Positions 36,767 through 49,595 of a stretch of DNA of 64,000 nt are shown piece by piece (position 1 is the stretch's first letter; each line of letters starts with the position of its first letter). This stretch comes from Lateolabrax maculatus (Eukaryota > Chordata > Actinopteri > Acropomatiformes > Lateolabracidae). The stretch covers positions 14,546,001-14,610,000 of the forward strand of contig CM062205.1 in NCBI GenBank assembly GCA_031216445.1. Direction: 5' to 3'. The translations under genes were made by a program, and so were the position numbers. A model generated the notes under the pieces. It was not told the DNA's origin. It saw nothing but the letters and a program-made list of their open reading frames with translations, and did no database searches.

Positions 36767-39700
36767 AATTAAAGCCATAGAAACAGGACCAGAGGCACCA
36801 GTCAAATCACCACAGTTTTAAAAGCTGACGTAATTTTACATTTTCCTTATTGCTTACAAATCCCATAAAAGGACCAAAACCAACAATGTGTTAGTTCGTC
36901 TCTCAATCATTTCTCATTTTAGTTTTCCGTCTGTGCCCATTAGTTCCTACTGAAGACGTAAATCTTTAAAAACAGCTCACAAATATACAATTCCATTTTA
37001 TTTATTTTTAAATAGTGTATTTCCTAAAACAAGTGGGCACTGTAGTTTTCAGCAAATCTTCCTCAAACAGGAGCAAATAGCAGATTTGTTGAGGACTCGT
37101 ACCCTCCTTCACATCATAGCATTTGATGACAGAAAGAAAGAAATATAGGACATCATCACAGAGAGGTGAATCTCTGAGACTCCAACTCAACTCAAATGTT
37201 ACTGGCGTCCCTCAAAGCTTCACTTTAAACAGGACAAGGACAACAGGACATTGTTTTATTTTCTGGCCTCATGACAGTTGCAAAGAGAAACGTATGAATT
37301 AATATAAATGAAGAATACTGGACCAAAAGCCCAAATCTGAGAAGCTGAAAATTTGATCTCTGGGTGCACACTTAATCAAACATGCAATAAATGTAGAATC
37401 GCCAGTTTTTTATTTACACAGATGGCCTGAAGTGAGATGTTTTATTTATACCACGGGTCGGTTCAGACAAGCAATCTGATTTATTAAAGACGCTCCAACC
37501 GTGCTGTTAATCCCCATGAAACATGGATAGTTAGGCCTCATTTGGTTGCTATGCCAATTCCTGTGATAACGGGGGAGCTAGTTAGCAGTCTCTCTGTTTC
37601 TCGTCTGTCTTTGATTCATATGTATTTACATTATTCTGAAGTCTACTTATCAAATACTTGAGGACTCTTCTCACTGTATTTATGAGCACTTCATCGTTGC
37701 CAGACGCAAGAGCAATGCAATACCCATAACCACAGTCTTTAAAGTGAAATGATGAAGACATTCTCCGTGCTGTTTCCTGGGGCCCGAGACGCTCAGGAAC
37801 CCTGAAGGCTCCAGGTAGTCTTTGTTGCAATGTAGCACCGAAAGATAAAAAGTACAATACGCTGTGTAATTCAGCTACTATAAATATAGTTTAAAGTGTA
37901 TCACAAATGTATGTACAGTACTTTTGTTTTTTTCTACAGAAGCTGCATCATTTATGAATGACTGCCACAGAGGCCATGATAGTGGGGTACCATCTGGGAC
38001 TCACAATTCGGCTCTTATAAATTTCTCATCGAAACGTGACTCTGAGCTGAGTGAAAAGAGAGTGAGGAGGAAAGACAAATTGGCATCTTTTCTGTGTCTC
38101 CCTCTCCTTTACACAGTCACAACCTTGGGATCATATTCCTGCCCTTGACTGACCATACAGTCATTGAAAGAGGTTATTCAGGACCTTATTTTGAGCTGGC
38201 CAGTTTTTTAAAAAGCTGACGATTTACTGAAGATGCTTTCAAGATAGCCTCTTTTCCTACTAAGGTAGCTGATGAATGCCAGTTGTCACCCATGAGGAGC
38301 TAAAACAAGGCCACGATGATGACTTGCTCCAATTAACGGTTTGAAATGATGGCTATGAACACACGCCACAGATATCTGGGCGCTGTGCTGTCCTAATACA
38401 GATCCCATCAGCCTCATCTGTAATCCCTCCTCAATATACCGCCCGCTCCCATTTATCACTTCACATGTATCACATGTGTTTAAGCGTATTTCCCAAAATG
38501 TACAACTACTACTGCATTTCCTTAAAACGCAGTGTTAGGAAAGTGGTTCAAGTGGAATTTAGCACAAAATTAAAGGCAGATTAAGCAAGATTTAAGAGTA
38601 GAGATATTTTAATCTGCTCAACAGGGAACATGTTGAGCTTTAACACAACTACTAAAAAAGCAGCAACAGGTTCACCACAGTGTTACAGTGAGAGGCAGCG
38701 CAACGCCGCTATTAAGTGCTATCAATAGTTCCACTTATATTATGGACGCAATTTACTTTGCATTACAAAGCAATCATGTTTAGAGGGCAAACCCACTTAT
38801 AAGACGAAAACACTACAAAGGCCCAAAAATAGAAACAACGCAGTGATTTCAATGGAGCTGAAGCCGCTCTTGTGAAGCTGTTCCTGTTGTGAGTCATAAG
38901 TGTTAGTTGTGTGTCTCGATGACGCGGGCGGATGTGTGGGTGACACTGGGGGAGGGTGGGTGGGAGCAGCAGATGCATCGCTTGTGTTCCCCCAGACCCT
39001 TGTCATCCACTCGGTCTCGGCTTCATTCAGCTGGTCGTTGCTACGATACAACAAGGGAGATGACACTCGAACTGAAATAGGCAGACAAACACACAAGAGC
39101 TGTTGCGTTCTTACACATTCTGGGAAATCTTTTCTATTTCTGAAACAATTGAAACGTCTTGCCCACAGCAGGTTGGCGTGTAGTCAAACCAGAATCATTT
39201 AGCTGTGAACCATTAACATATTGCTGCAGCGGGTAACATAAATCCCACATTAACTACATTTGACATGTTTATTACAGTGGCTTTTTCTGTCAAATGAACA
39301 ATATTTGGGTGATCAGGGCAGCTCTTGGCTCTCAGGTTTACTCCCTCTCATGTGGATAATGAGGACAGAGTTTGGGAGCTGTTTTGATCATCATGAAGCT
39401 CAGTGTGCTCTGCTTCTGGTATTTCCTTTGGTATTTCCAAAGTTGAGGGGCCATTCAGTCTAGAAAACTATTCAAAAAAGGGCACAGCTTCATAACCACA
39501 CTGAGGAAAGCACTTTCTAAACCCACTTGTGTTAAATGCACGCAAAACATGTTGCTATGTGGTTCTCTGAATCAACAATAGAAAAGCAACAGTTTAAATG
39601 TTGAAATACAATCTATTATATAAGGGAAAACATGTTTTCTATATTGAAATACTAACATTTAATCAATATTGTCTCAATACTGTTAACTTTCCCACTAAAA

Positions 39701-40879
39701 TACAACCATTTTAGGGACATATTTATTTTAAATAAAGCACACCTTCATGGTGGTGCATGCAACTTGTTTATATATATAATTCATATAATAGATAATGAGG
39801 GAAATATGATGTTGTGCAAATGTTGTACAAATGAAAACAATGTCATGAAAAGGTCTGTTTTCTTATGGTTAATTAGTGTAACATTGATTCAATACATCCG
39901 GATCAACTAAAATAAAATCCCAGGCGCCCTTTTAGATAATGGGTCAGTTTGTATTCATTGTCAGTTATGATTTAAAACCTGATGTTTATTCAACATTAAG
40001 ATGATATGAATAAATCTTAAAAGTACTTTTAATTCAATTCAAAGCATCTGTCTGACAATATTTGATTGGTTGATTTGATTCACTTGTATTTTGATATAAT
40101 TCCAAGATAGCTCTTGGTAAAGTTGCTTCTCCATGATCACAAAACCATTTCCCACCAACTATTATGTAGAATTGTGAAAGCTAAGTCACCATTATAAAAC
40201 ATTAAGCATGAATGAAGGCAGTTCCTGTCACTCCCAGAAGGGTGCAAACATTGCCAATAAATAACACCTACTGTGGCATGTTTTCTGTAACACCTGCTCA
40301 ATAAGAGTGATAGCTACCGGAGTGATCTGTGCTCCTCTGGATTCACTTCAGCTCAGCTGTAGCTCAGTTTTACCCTACATGCTGCAACAGTGCGCCGCAC
40401 ATTTGTCAGACCAATTAATCAAAACCAAAAACCCCTAACAATGTTTCCAACCAAAGTGAAATCTATTTAGACCGGACAAGACAATTCTCCATCCATGAAG
40501 GGGAAACGAAAGCAATTCCTTTGATCATGTTGCACATGAAAGTAACAAATGGGCTTCAAACCTGACAGCCTCTGGGCAGCACGAGGAAAAATGTAGGACA
40601 TTGGTGGGAACTTTCTGTTTCCAATGACAGGTTTCCTTCCAGCGACATAAGGAGACACTGATAAAAAGCTCTGGGGCTCGGGGAGATGGAGGAGCCACGC
40701 TGACCAGTCAGTATGACAGATACGCTACCTGTTGGCGCCTGTGCCGCTTCGCTGCCACTTATCACAGAGCGAGAACTTGGCTCGAGCTACTGCCCCATGC
40801 GGTGGGACTGAAACTACCGAGGCCCCGCTGATGAGACACATCCCGACCTGGGACACAGTCACAAGGCAGGCCTCAAATA

Positions 40880-41935
40880 TTGGTGAGTCAAGTCTCAAGT
40901 CAAGACCAACAAGTCCTGAATATTCTGTTTTAAACCCCTGAACAAGTCCCTTTTCCCCGTTCACCAGATTTAACACTTAAGCATTGTCACTGTGCTGCTG
41001 TTTATGCTACCATGGCAACAGATAAACATGTTAAACAGCATCAGCTAGAGTGCATTTTATTTGATTTATATTTACATTCAAATAAGCTATATTACATTTA
41101 GTAAAGTGTTGTGCTACATGTGATTTCTGTGACTCACTTGTAATTTCTGAGCCAATATTTTGCACGCTTCCTTCATAAGTAAAATGTTTTGTACCGACAA
41201 AAGTGATGATTAATAGCCTGACATCGACAGGTTAATTCACAAATGCGTATTGGTTTGGAACCTCTCAGTTCATTTTCGATTTCCAAGGGGCATTTTCGAC
41301 GACGGAGACAACCAATCAGAGCAATCAAACGCTGTCCTGTCGTACGGTACGTCCTGTAGGAAGTACAGCAAACACATATTTCTCATCAACATAAAGTTTA
41401 ACTACAGTTGTCTGTTCTTCTTTTAGAGAAAAATTTACCGTCCAGTGCCTTTAATACTGCCACTGTAGCCGTCTGGGGAACGCTGTACATCAGCAGCTGC
41501 CATCTTGGTTATTTACAAAGATGCCGGAATGGCGCTGCTCTCTGTCAGTCATCGTATTAAACCCACCTCATACTAGATGAAGGCTTGTGATTGGCTCACC
41601 AAATACCGGTTCTGGTCAAAATCAGTTTGAATTGGACAAGGGGCCAGACGTATCTGACAGAGCAAATAAAACATGAGCTCACAGATTCGTCTGGTTCCCA
41701 GGCTAAATGATTATCAATTGAATCATGATCTTTTGCTGTTTGATTGGCCGCTAGATTGATTCAAAGTTTATTTGATGTCAGAAAAATAATTGATTCACCT
41801 CACACTTTTTTATAATATTATAATCTTTAATATTTAGGCTTGGTCTTGGTCTTAATTATTAAGTCTTTTGTTGAGTCTAAACTCCTCAGATTCATGACTC
41901 CAGTTTGACTCATTCATGCCCATGCACATCACACT
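40880..41935. repeat. Possible older repeat with GAGTCAAGTCTCAAGTC arms, interrupted
   Basis: A GTCAAGTCTCAAGTCAAGAC arm at about 40886 and a roughly inverse arm (GGTCTTGGTC, GTTGAGTCTAAACTC) at about 41842-41930 flank the second copy of the 31131 repeat. This suggests a younger element inserted into an older one. The outer match is imperfect. Confidence 0.35.
41310..41705 (-). repeat. Dispersed repeat with GGGAACCAGACGAATCTG start, copy 2 (inverted)
   Basis: The reverse complement gives CCTGGGAACCAGACGAATCT, GTGAGCTCATGTTTTATTTG, and ends near GTACCGTACGACAGGACAGC, matching copy 1 at 31131. This copy is longer, with about 150 bp of extra internal sequence. Confidence 0.7.
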
Positions 41936-43189
41936 GTAAAACCAACACTATAAAAATGTTCACTTTCAATTTTACTCATATTTCACAGAGCAACACCATA
42001 GTCACCTTGTTTTGAGAGGCTTTTCAACAGCTCCAAGGAACCTGCCCATTCAATTGCGTATAAACCTGCTTTCAAATTTCTCGTCTCGTAGTGATGAAAA
42101 TGTGTCAATGTCACTTTGAACTAAAGGCCTGTATTTATAGGTTTAACAGAGCCTCATTTTGACACTGAGCCCTATTAATTGAGCTCTCCACAGACATCTC
42201 CCTGTATCTAAAATAGGTAGAAGTCCATAGTGGAGGTGAAGAGGGACAAAGTAGGCCAAGGACTCTCACAGAAAATAGACTGTGACTCACTGAGGGGTAG
42301 GATCATCTTGGGAAAGAACAGGAAATGGGAAAGAATGTGGGTTAACAATAATCCTCGACATTACAGGCGTACAAGCACAGGCCCCCCGTGGTGTGATGAG
42401 GTGAAGACACTACGTGTTATGACTGTCTGTCAAGTTTCATACAGCTGAAAAAGAAGAGATGTGATTTGATATTAGAGGCACACAGACTTTATCTAGCTGT
42501 ATGAGGACTACACTTGCGTGGTAAAACATTACATGTATGCAAAACTTTTATCTTATTTTTTTGATACTTTAAGTCTATTTTGCTGAAAGTACTTGTGTAA
42601 AATGACAGTTTTGGATGAAATACTTTTATTTGTAATAGAGTACTTTGAGATGTATGCCTTCGAACTTTGTAGTTTATGGTTTTGTGACTAATTTGCTTGG
42701 TTTTATCTCAGGCTAGTGTTTGCATGTGGTTTCTTATTTAATATGTTTTATTATGTTTGGTTATGATGCAGTAATTCTCCTTAATCCAAGATAAATTTTC
42801 CTGCTGAAGACAATAAAGTAACCGTCAACCTTATACTGTGATATTGCTATCTTTATTTAAAATTTAAAAATACATCTTCCAGGAGAGGTTGATAAAGTCA
42901 AAAAGAAATTAAACTGAATGTAAAAGCATATATTCTGATCCCACTTTCTCTGTAACTTCAAATAATCCCAGCCACTTTGAGTCTACAATATTTTAATTGG
43001 TGAAATCACACGGAACTGTAGAATAATTTGTGTTAAACTTGTGTGACACATTTGTGAGTTTTAAGGGTGGAAGTGAAGTTGCTCAGTACTTTATATGTCA
43101 CTGCCCCCCTGTGGGGATAATTGGGACTGCAGAGTGATGCCAAATACAAATGAACTGTTCCCACAGACAAAACATAGTCAGTTTCAAAA

Positions 43190-45394
43190 CATCAGCCAAT
43201 CTTTATTCACAAGTCCTAACATAACGGAAAAGAAAGATGGTGGGGGTGGGCTCAGTCCTACGTACAGGTACAATGGTGAGAAACCCCTTAAACTAGACAA
43301 ACAAACAAACAAAACCATAGAAAATCAAAACAAAGTGTGAAAAATCTTCATCCACTAAATTCTCCTCTCAACTTATTATCAGGACTAGCGATGCCGTTGG
43401 CAGAGTATGCTGTGTAAGGTTCAACATCTCAAGAACACACATACAATGAATATATTTAAACTCGCATATAGTAGTTTTTCTCAGCTAGTCAGTTTGTACG
43501 TCATCACTTTCACCAATGAAGAAATTAACAATTGAGAACATCACCAAAGACAAGCTGAGGGCCAATTCTAGCAAGACAAAACATACTTCAACTCCACAGC
43601 ATACAGCAACACGCAAATGGGCCCCATTTTTGTTCAGTCCACAAAGATAACTTATAACTATACTAAAAGGATTCCCAGTCAAGTAGGCATAAACATGAGA
43701 GATGAAAAACAGAGCAGGAGTGACATGTGTGGAGGTAAATGTAACATGACACAACAGAAAGTGTTTTCTTGCGAGGGGTTATTTTTAACAAACATCCAGC
43801 AATACCACACACACACACACACACATACAGAGGTTGTTAACATTGTCGTTCACTGTGTGTTTGTGAAATGAAAACATGGGAATCTTAATAATGATGAGGA
43901 TTGAGGGCACATTCAGGAAAGGGCAGGCAATGAGCAGTGGGCTGATTATAACAAACCCATGGCACTTGAACAAACAGGGGAATAAAACCAGGCATTGGAA
44001 CAGGCAATAGATCCGTGGTAAGGCGTGAACAATAATATTCTTTGTTATCATGACTCACTCAAGCATTTTACTCAGGGGTGTGTCAAAACAATGAACAGAA
44101 TGATATAAAAGCACTCTTACAATTAGCTCAGTTGTCTCTGTCCAAACTGAAATCACCTCTTTAATGTTGCGTCATTAAGAAACATCATAAAGGTGGTTTC
44201 ATCAAACAATTACCACATTCTACACAAGAAAGATTGTATCTAAAATACCTGTACAAACTTGTATCTGTTGCTTTCCTGGAAATTACAGCTGCAAACGATG
44301 ATGAGTGTATATTTCAATCACACACTTCATGAAGTATTCCTTGGATTTATACACTCAAGCTTCAAACTATGTCATCAGCATATTCTCACTCCTTTCAGAT
44401 TAGGTTTCAAAATAAGTGTCCTGGGGTTCAGTGACTATCAATCTATATGTTAATCACAAACAAGAGGACAGGCATAAGAGGTGCAGTGAAGCAAGCAACA
44501 TACAGTATATGATGCAGTGCACATTTGCCAACTCTGTACAGTAATGCAAATATTGCCAGCAAAGATCTGAAGTTATTTTCCCCACACACTCTGTGATAAG
44601 CTACAGTACATCTCTGCATGTACACTAGATCTGTTTCATTTGTACATAAAACATTTTCAAGTATGTTAGAGGACTTTTTTTTACACAATTGAAAAAAACA
44701 AACTAAAATGTTTATTTGCATGTCTTCTGTGGAAAATGTAAAAGAAAAAAGGACTCTTATGATAGCAGGAGGGATAAAAGGCTTTTTAAAGGGACATTCC
44801 TCAATTGAAGTCCAAAAACGCTGTTATAATTGTGTGGATGTCAGCCACTCCACAAATGTGGTTCAACATAGTCAGAAAATGTATCTAGTATTAAAACATC
44901 CCAGACAAAGAGCACGTTTCTGGACAGCAGTGAAACCAGTCTGCTGGGTCCTCATTCAAAATACATTTAAACGTAAAAGCCTTATTTCAGAGATAAATGA
45001 CTGGATGCAATGTGCGACGCAGTGCTGAAACTGATTATTGTTACTAAGACTTGACTTCTTGGTTCCCCCTCACACTGCACCAGCGGTGTGAAGTTCACAT
45101 TTGGTTTTGAATGTCTGGGACAAAGTGTGTTTTTGTTCTAACTCTGGCAGACTGCTATTGCCTTGGGTCTGCGGAGCAAGGTTGTGGATCCATGGGTACA
45201 TATTCCACAGGCAAAGGCCTAAAAATAACGAGGGAGAGAAGAGACAACAACAACTAAGAACCCAGAAGTGAGCTAAAACATGCCTTCAAGGGTTAATTAT
45301 ATAAAATATATAAAAAAAAAACTACTGTCTCATATCCTGTCCTGACTTACATGGAGCAGCAGGATCGAGTATTGATGACAAACATGTGATCAGC
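43190..45394 (-). other. mtfr1l: Probable mtfr1l 3' UTR
   Basis: It lies between the mtfr1l stop codon and a minus-strand AATAAA at 43202-43207. It has no coding exon and is AT-rich with UTR-like texture. A nearer AATAAA on the same strand at 44711-44716 may give a shorter form. The assignment is positional inference. Confidence 0.4.
43807..43825. repeat. (CA)n microsatellite
   Basis: A short pure CA tract inside the presumed mtfr1l 3' UTR. Confidence 0.9.
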
Positions 45395-45512
45395 CTACTT
45401 CCGATTCACAGCGGCAGTATCTTCGTCCTTCAGGACAAACTTTTTCCTCAGAGCTTCTGAAATCAGAGAGGCTGAGTCCTCCTCTCTGAGGGACGTACAG
45501 CCTCTGTTGTAC
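45395..45512 (-). CDS. mtfr1l: mtfr1l last coding exon
   Basis: It encodes (R)YNRGCTSLREEDSASLISEA, then LRKKFVLKDEDTAAVNRK and TAG. LISE.LR.KF.LK is the conserved family C-terminus. The acceptor is CGTTACAG|G. Confidence 0.93.
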
Positions 45513-48500
45513 CTGTAACGACACCAACCAAAAAATTGTTAAGGGTCATAGAAATACTATAATAATCTAATTACCGGTATGTATGAGAGGCAATATGATG
45601 TTATTTTACACTTAATAGAAAAGAAACATTAATATAATAATAAGACATTTTCTTTAAAAAGGAGTCAGCATTTTGGGAGATACACTTTTCGCTTTCTTGC
45701 CGAGAGTCAGATGAGAAGATCTCATGTCTGCACTGTACATATAACCCTATGGTCAGAAACATAGCATAGCATAAAGACAGAAACAGGGGGAAACAGTTAG
45801 CCTGGCTATGTCCAAAGGTTAAAAGATTTCACCTACTGGCACCTGTAAAACCAGCATATTTACATGTTATATCTCAGTTATATAATCCGTTGAATAAAAC
45901 AAAGCAGGGGTTATGTGCTGGACTGTATCTTGGCCAGGCACGGTAACTTCCTGGAGTCTCTGCTCGCGTTGACGACAAGACTCCCAGAGATATGAGAAAA
46001 CAATGCGGTAATTATTTGACTAACACACAACAAGTAAGCAAACTCATAATAGTGTTCATAGTGTTTGGCCAATTGACAACTCTTACCTGTCTTTGCTCAT
46101 CTTCATGCGGTTCATGTCCTTCAAGATGTCCATAACATCAGCAAAGCTGGTGGACTTTGATAGCGACACCGTATCCTCCTCTGCCTCCCGGAAGTCCATG
46201 CTGGGTCTGTCCAGGTCAAAGGTCGCTGATGCCGTCATGGAAACAGGCGGCAGAGGGTCGGGGACAAGCTCTGACACCACAGAGACCACGTCTTTCTCAT
46301 CTTCCTCTTCCTCCTCCTCCTCTTCTTCCTCCTCTGTGACATCGCTGATGACAAAGGAAGCGGCAGCCGTGGCAGCCGGCTGGTAGGGCGCCGTCTCGAA
46401 GGGCGCCATGGAGAAGCTCATGCTTGTGTCGTCAGGGGAGAGCAGGTCAGGGGTCAGAGGGTTGGAGCCTGAAATGAAGAAGAACCTCACAGTTTAACTG
46501 CATAGAAAACACATCAAACTATCACGTAGCGTGTACAGAATTTAGGGGGCAGGCTAGCTTGACAATAGTGTTTCAATCTGATAGTTGAAGTTCCTTGTGT
46601 GCTTCTTTGATACAAAATCTGTTGAAAGTCAGTGGGAACACAATACATGTGAATACACGACACTTTCTTTCATGAGATCCCTGTTGAAATTTTCAACAAG
46701 TGACACCCAACCGCCACTGAACTGTAGAGATTATCTTTTGCCGCTGACCTACAAACTGATGCCAAGACATCTCAGTACCAAAGAGCTTTAGGAGAATCAG
46801 GGCGGCTGACTTGGCAACAAAAGGTGAGCAGTCACATGAAGACAGTAACTCTGTGGTGTAACACAGGCTCAATAAAGCAATTTTAAATCTACATTGCAGC
46901 AGCTTTATGAATCATAGTCTTAGGTGAGGGTCAAGCCAACCCTTTCTCACGTACTTGTGTTTTTAATCACTATTCAGATTGAAGATTTGGTTACCTACCA
47001 GAATCACTTGCCACAATCTTGGCGATCTGTGCGCGGAGTCTGCTGAGCTCGTCCTGCAGGGCGGTAGTGCGGTTCAGGGCTGTCACCCCGGGCTTTCTCA
47101 GCCCCTCCATCCTTTTTCCCTCACGGCGAAAGTTGGGCACAGATGAGTTCCTGTGGAGCACCAGGAGAGGCGTGGGCCGCCATTCGTGTTTCAGAGGACG
47201 AGCATCACTCCTGAAAACAGAACAGCGGAAGATCAGTGTTACTGACCAGTAACTTTTTATCATATCGGACCTCACAGGGTTAGTCCAGCTTTTGAAGCAT
47301 GCTGCATGTCATCTGATGTCTCTCTTTCCCTCCATCTATTCCTCAGAAAACGCCCTAGTACTAATCAATATTTTACCAGCAGTTTATTACAGCCCAATCC
47401 AATAGCACTGCAATAAATCCTTTGTTAAGTTTATTATGTTCAGTTTTTACCACTAACTATGGCTGCAAATCAGCAAAGGGCTGAATCAACACCTCCCTGA
47501 CACAGAATCAACAAAAACAGGATATTATAACCTTGTTCTGCATTTCTTCAGGCTGCACATGTGTACCTAATAGGTTGGAGGCTCAGAGAGTCTGTGATGA
47601 TGCAATTATGGCGTAGTCAACTTGGCACTACTCCATAGCCTCAGGGATTGTCTCTTAAGGCTTGACTGGATGCTTACCGCACTCTGGCATATGTCTCTTC
47701 TTCATCTGCAACAATCCAGGCTATGTCTGCCAAGGTAGGGACCATAGGACCATCCATGGGCCGAAGAGTGGGGATGCCCGGTAGTTCCTAATGCACAGCA
47801 ACGCAAGTTAATGTTGTATACACAAGCATTTCTACACTCTCAGAAAAAAAGGTACAGAAAGGCCCTATAAATGTACACACGCTTGTCACACACAAAAAAA
47901 GGGGGGGGGGGGGGGGGGGGAGTGCAAAAGCTAAGTAATATTACTTATTCTTTCTTGAGACAGGGAAAGACCAAATAGCTCTTTTCAGCGGTGCTCTGTT
48001 AACTGTTTATAATAGTAATATTAATAATTACAACAATAACTGCCATAATCATAATAATAACTTATTTTTATGTGTGCTTTGGGTCATGAACTGTGGACCT
48101 TAATGAGGCACCAGCTAACCATGCAGTGTACCTTTGTGACGGGTACATATATGTATCTTTCAGCAATACACAATTCATGTGTACCTTTTTTACTTGCAAA
48201 CGGTACTTGTTTGTACCCCTAGGGAACATGATTGTACCTTTGAGGGTCCATTTGAAAAATTTGTACCTTAAAGAACAAAAAATGTACTTCCACCATACCT
48301 TTATTTATGAGATTGTAGTGCAATAATAGGGTAGTATAATTAATAGATCAAAAGGTAATGTGCAGGACTTATGGGATGTCATATTTACCTGGAAACATGC
48401 CCTTTGTGGGGGTCTGAGGGGAAGAGTGGAGCCTATTCTTCTCACAACACTGCGGGTGGATCCATGAGGCTTATTCTGCCAGATAGGAATAACTTCCTGA

Positions 48501-48663
48501 AAAGCATTCATTAAAAAACAGTCTCTACACAAAGTATAATACTCTAAGTCTATAATTTGCAGTCCTGCTCAATCATGAGCGAGAGAGGCAGAGTTAAATT
48601 AAAACGTGTTAAGTGAAGACATCCTTTACAGCTAGCAAGCAAACTTACTGTTTCTGTTTCCAT
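45395..48663 (-). CDS. mtfr1l: Mtfr1l: mitochondrial fission regulator 1-like (whole gene, spliced)
   Basis: Six exons join in frame to 314 aa, against about 290 for human MTFR1L. Diagnostic segments, in order: IPIWQNKPHGSTRSVVRRIG (residues about 9-28), PTLADIAW..ADEEETYARVR (about 58-78), LQDELSRLRAQIAKIVA (about 129-145, a short predicted coiled coil), SFVISDVTEE, SLSKSTSFADVMDILKDMNR and a C-terminal LISEALRKKFVLK. MTFR1-family proteins act at mitochondria and alter network shape; MTFR1L is reported to be an AMPK-regulated outer-membrane-associated protein. Oddities are a five-codon first coding exon and an 11-Glu run at about 194-204. MTFR1 and MTFR2 are less likely because the N-terminal WQNKPHG block is typical of the 1L form. 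The start is METETEVIP, with a purine-favoured context. Confidence 0.94.
45655..45990 (+). repeat. Dispersed repeat family with TTAGCTTAGC core, copy 3
   Basis: It contains CATTTTGGGAGATACACTTT, CTTGCCGAGAGTCAGATGAG, ATAGCATAGCATAAAGACAG and GTTAGCCTGGCTATGTCCAA, the same order as at 32085. It lies in the last mtfr1l intron, opposite to the gene. Confidence 0.65.
46087..46468 (-). CDS. mtfr1l: mtfr1l coding exon 5 (acidic run)
   Basis: It encodes (G)SNPLTPDLLSPDDTS through SFVISDVT, an 11-glutamate run, a Val/Pro-rich linker, and SLSKSTSFADVMDILKDMNR. The acceptor is TTCATTTCAG|GC and the donor GACAG|GTAAGA (phase 2). Confidence 0.95.
46999..47210 (-). CDS. mtfr1l: mtfr1l coding exon 4
   Basis: It encodes (R)SDARPLKHEWRPTPLLVLHR, the NSSVPNFR box, and LQDELSRLRAQIAKIVASDS. 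The acceptor is TTTTCAG|GAG and the donor TCTG|GTAGGT (phase 1). Confidence 0.95.
47678..47787 (-). CDS. mtfr1l: mtfr1l coding exon 3
   Basis: It encodes ELPGIPTLRPMDGPMVPTLA, then DIAWIVADEEETYARV, ending CG|GTAAGC (phase 2). The acceptor GTGCATTAG|GAA has a weak pyrimidine tract, but the protein match is strong. Confidence 0.92.
47832..48318. mobile_element. Short non-autonomous DNA transposon-like element with terminal inverted repeats
   Basis: The left end CTACACTCTCAGAAAAAAAG pairs with the right end, whose reverse complement is CTACAATCTCATAAATAAAG. The interior is rich in GTACCTTT/AAAGGTAC words and has no protein-coding capacity. It contains a 20-G run. It lies in mtfr1l intron 2. 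Confidence 0.65.
47901..47920 (+). repeat. Poly(G) tract (20 G)
   Basis: An uninterrupted G run after seven A's, able in principle to form a G-quadruplex. It may also be an assembly-error hotspot. Confidence 0.9.
48389..48496 (-). CDS. mtfr1l: mtfr1l coding exon 2
   Basis: It encodes EVIPIWQNKPHGSTRSVVRR, then IGSTLPLRPPQRACFQ, the hallmark N-terminal block. The acceptor is CTTTTCAG|GAA and the donor CAG|GTAAAT, both phase 0. Confidence 0.95.
48649..48663 (-). CDS. mtfr1l: mtfr1l coding exon 1 (METET)
   Basis: Five codons from ATG to a consensus ACA|GTAAGT donor, phase 0. The coding part is tiny, but the exon presumably includes 5' UTR upstream. The sequence CACCATGG is a strong start context. 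Confidence 0.85.
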
Positions 48664-49595
48664 GGTGACTGTGGTCAGTCTCATTCACTGGGAAGCTGCA
48701 CACCAACGCTCGGTGCTAGAAGTGGCTGAAGACGGAGCAGTTCAGTGGACAGATGCCATGTCGGTACGACTGCCAACTCTTGGGATATAAATTAATGATT
48801 AGTTAGAGCATCTGTGGAGAGAAACAAGCAGGAGGAGAACACTGCATCATTTCACCCACCAACGTGAAACAAATTAATCATTTTGAAATGATTGGCTGAG
48901 TGGCAAAATGTAAACTAATCATAATTTTGAATGATTGATTAACTAGGCATGTCACTTTTATTATAGCAATATCTCAAATTAAATATGTGTGGTGGATACA
49001 GCTTCCTTTGTAAAATGTACTTGTTAATTTTGTGTTGTTAGAAAACATATAATATCACTTTGTATTATTAGGTGATTATTCAAGTAACATTAGAGCTGTT
49101 GGCACTGCTACCAATTCATAATACAGCCCAACCTTCATTTATAAACTAATGTCACTGTAATCAAGATGTAAGACAAAAAGAAACAGGTCACGTTATTGGA
49201 CTTCACATCAAACAGCACGTCCCGCATCAGACACAGATACATGAAAATGTCCACATTTAAAATGATATCTAGTCATCAGCACTCAGCATTTTGTACTTAG
49301 ATAAATGGTACATTACCTAATGTTAAAAACAGTGTCCCTAAAGGGTTTTGCCGGCTAAGGCCAGCTGATGTTGATACAACTTTATCATCTCACCGGGATT
49401 AGATCAACACACGAAGGAGCAGCGCTAACACAGAGAGCTAACCTACGTCTTACATCCAAAACAGCCAATAATGTTAGTTAACGGCACCGGCAGCTTTGAC
49501 TAACGTCGACGAGGCAACGCGACAAGAAGCCAGAAAGAAAGCTGTAGTGCATCCGCGAAAAGCTTTTTACCAGCTGCTCATGAGCCGGTACTCAC

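Larger units (their letters stand above)
29201..43189. other. Gene-free spacer between stac and mtfr1l
   Basis: Fourteen kilobases without a supported coding exon on either strand. Open frames here are short, and none combines splice sites with a recognisable domain. The stretch contains at least six dispersed-repeat copies, several microsatellites (35223-35257, 35395-35452, 36743-36766), an AT-rich block (about 31690-31990) and a GC-rich island at about 30340-30620. Confidence 0.5.

Noticed and set aside
40732..40976. Overlapping open frames on both strands in the stac-mtfr1l spacer
   Set aside because: There is no splice structure, no domain, and composition like the spacer; the opposite frame is equally open, as expected by chance.
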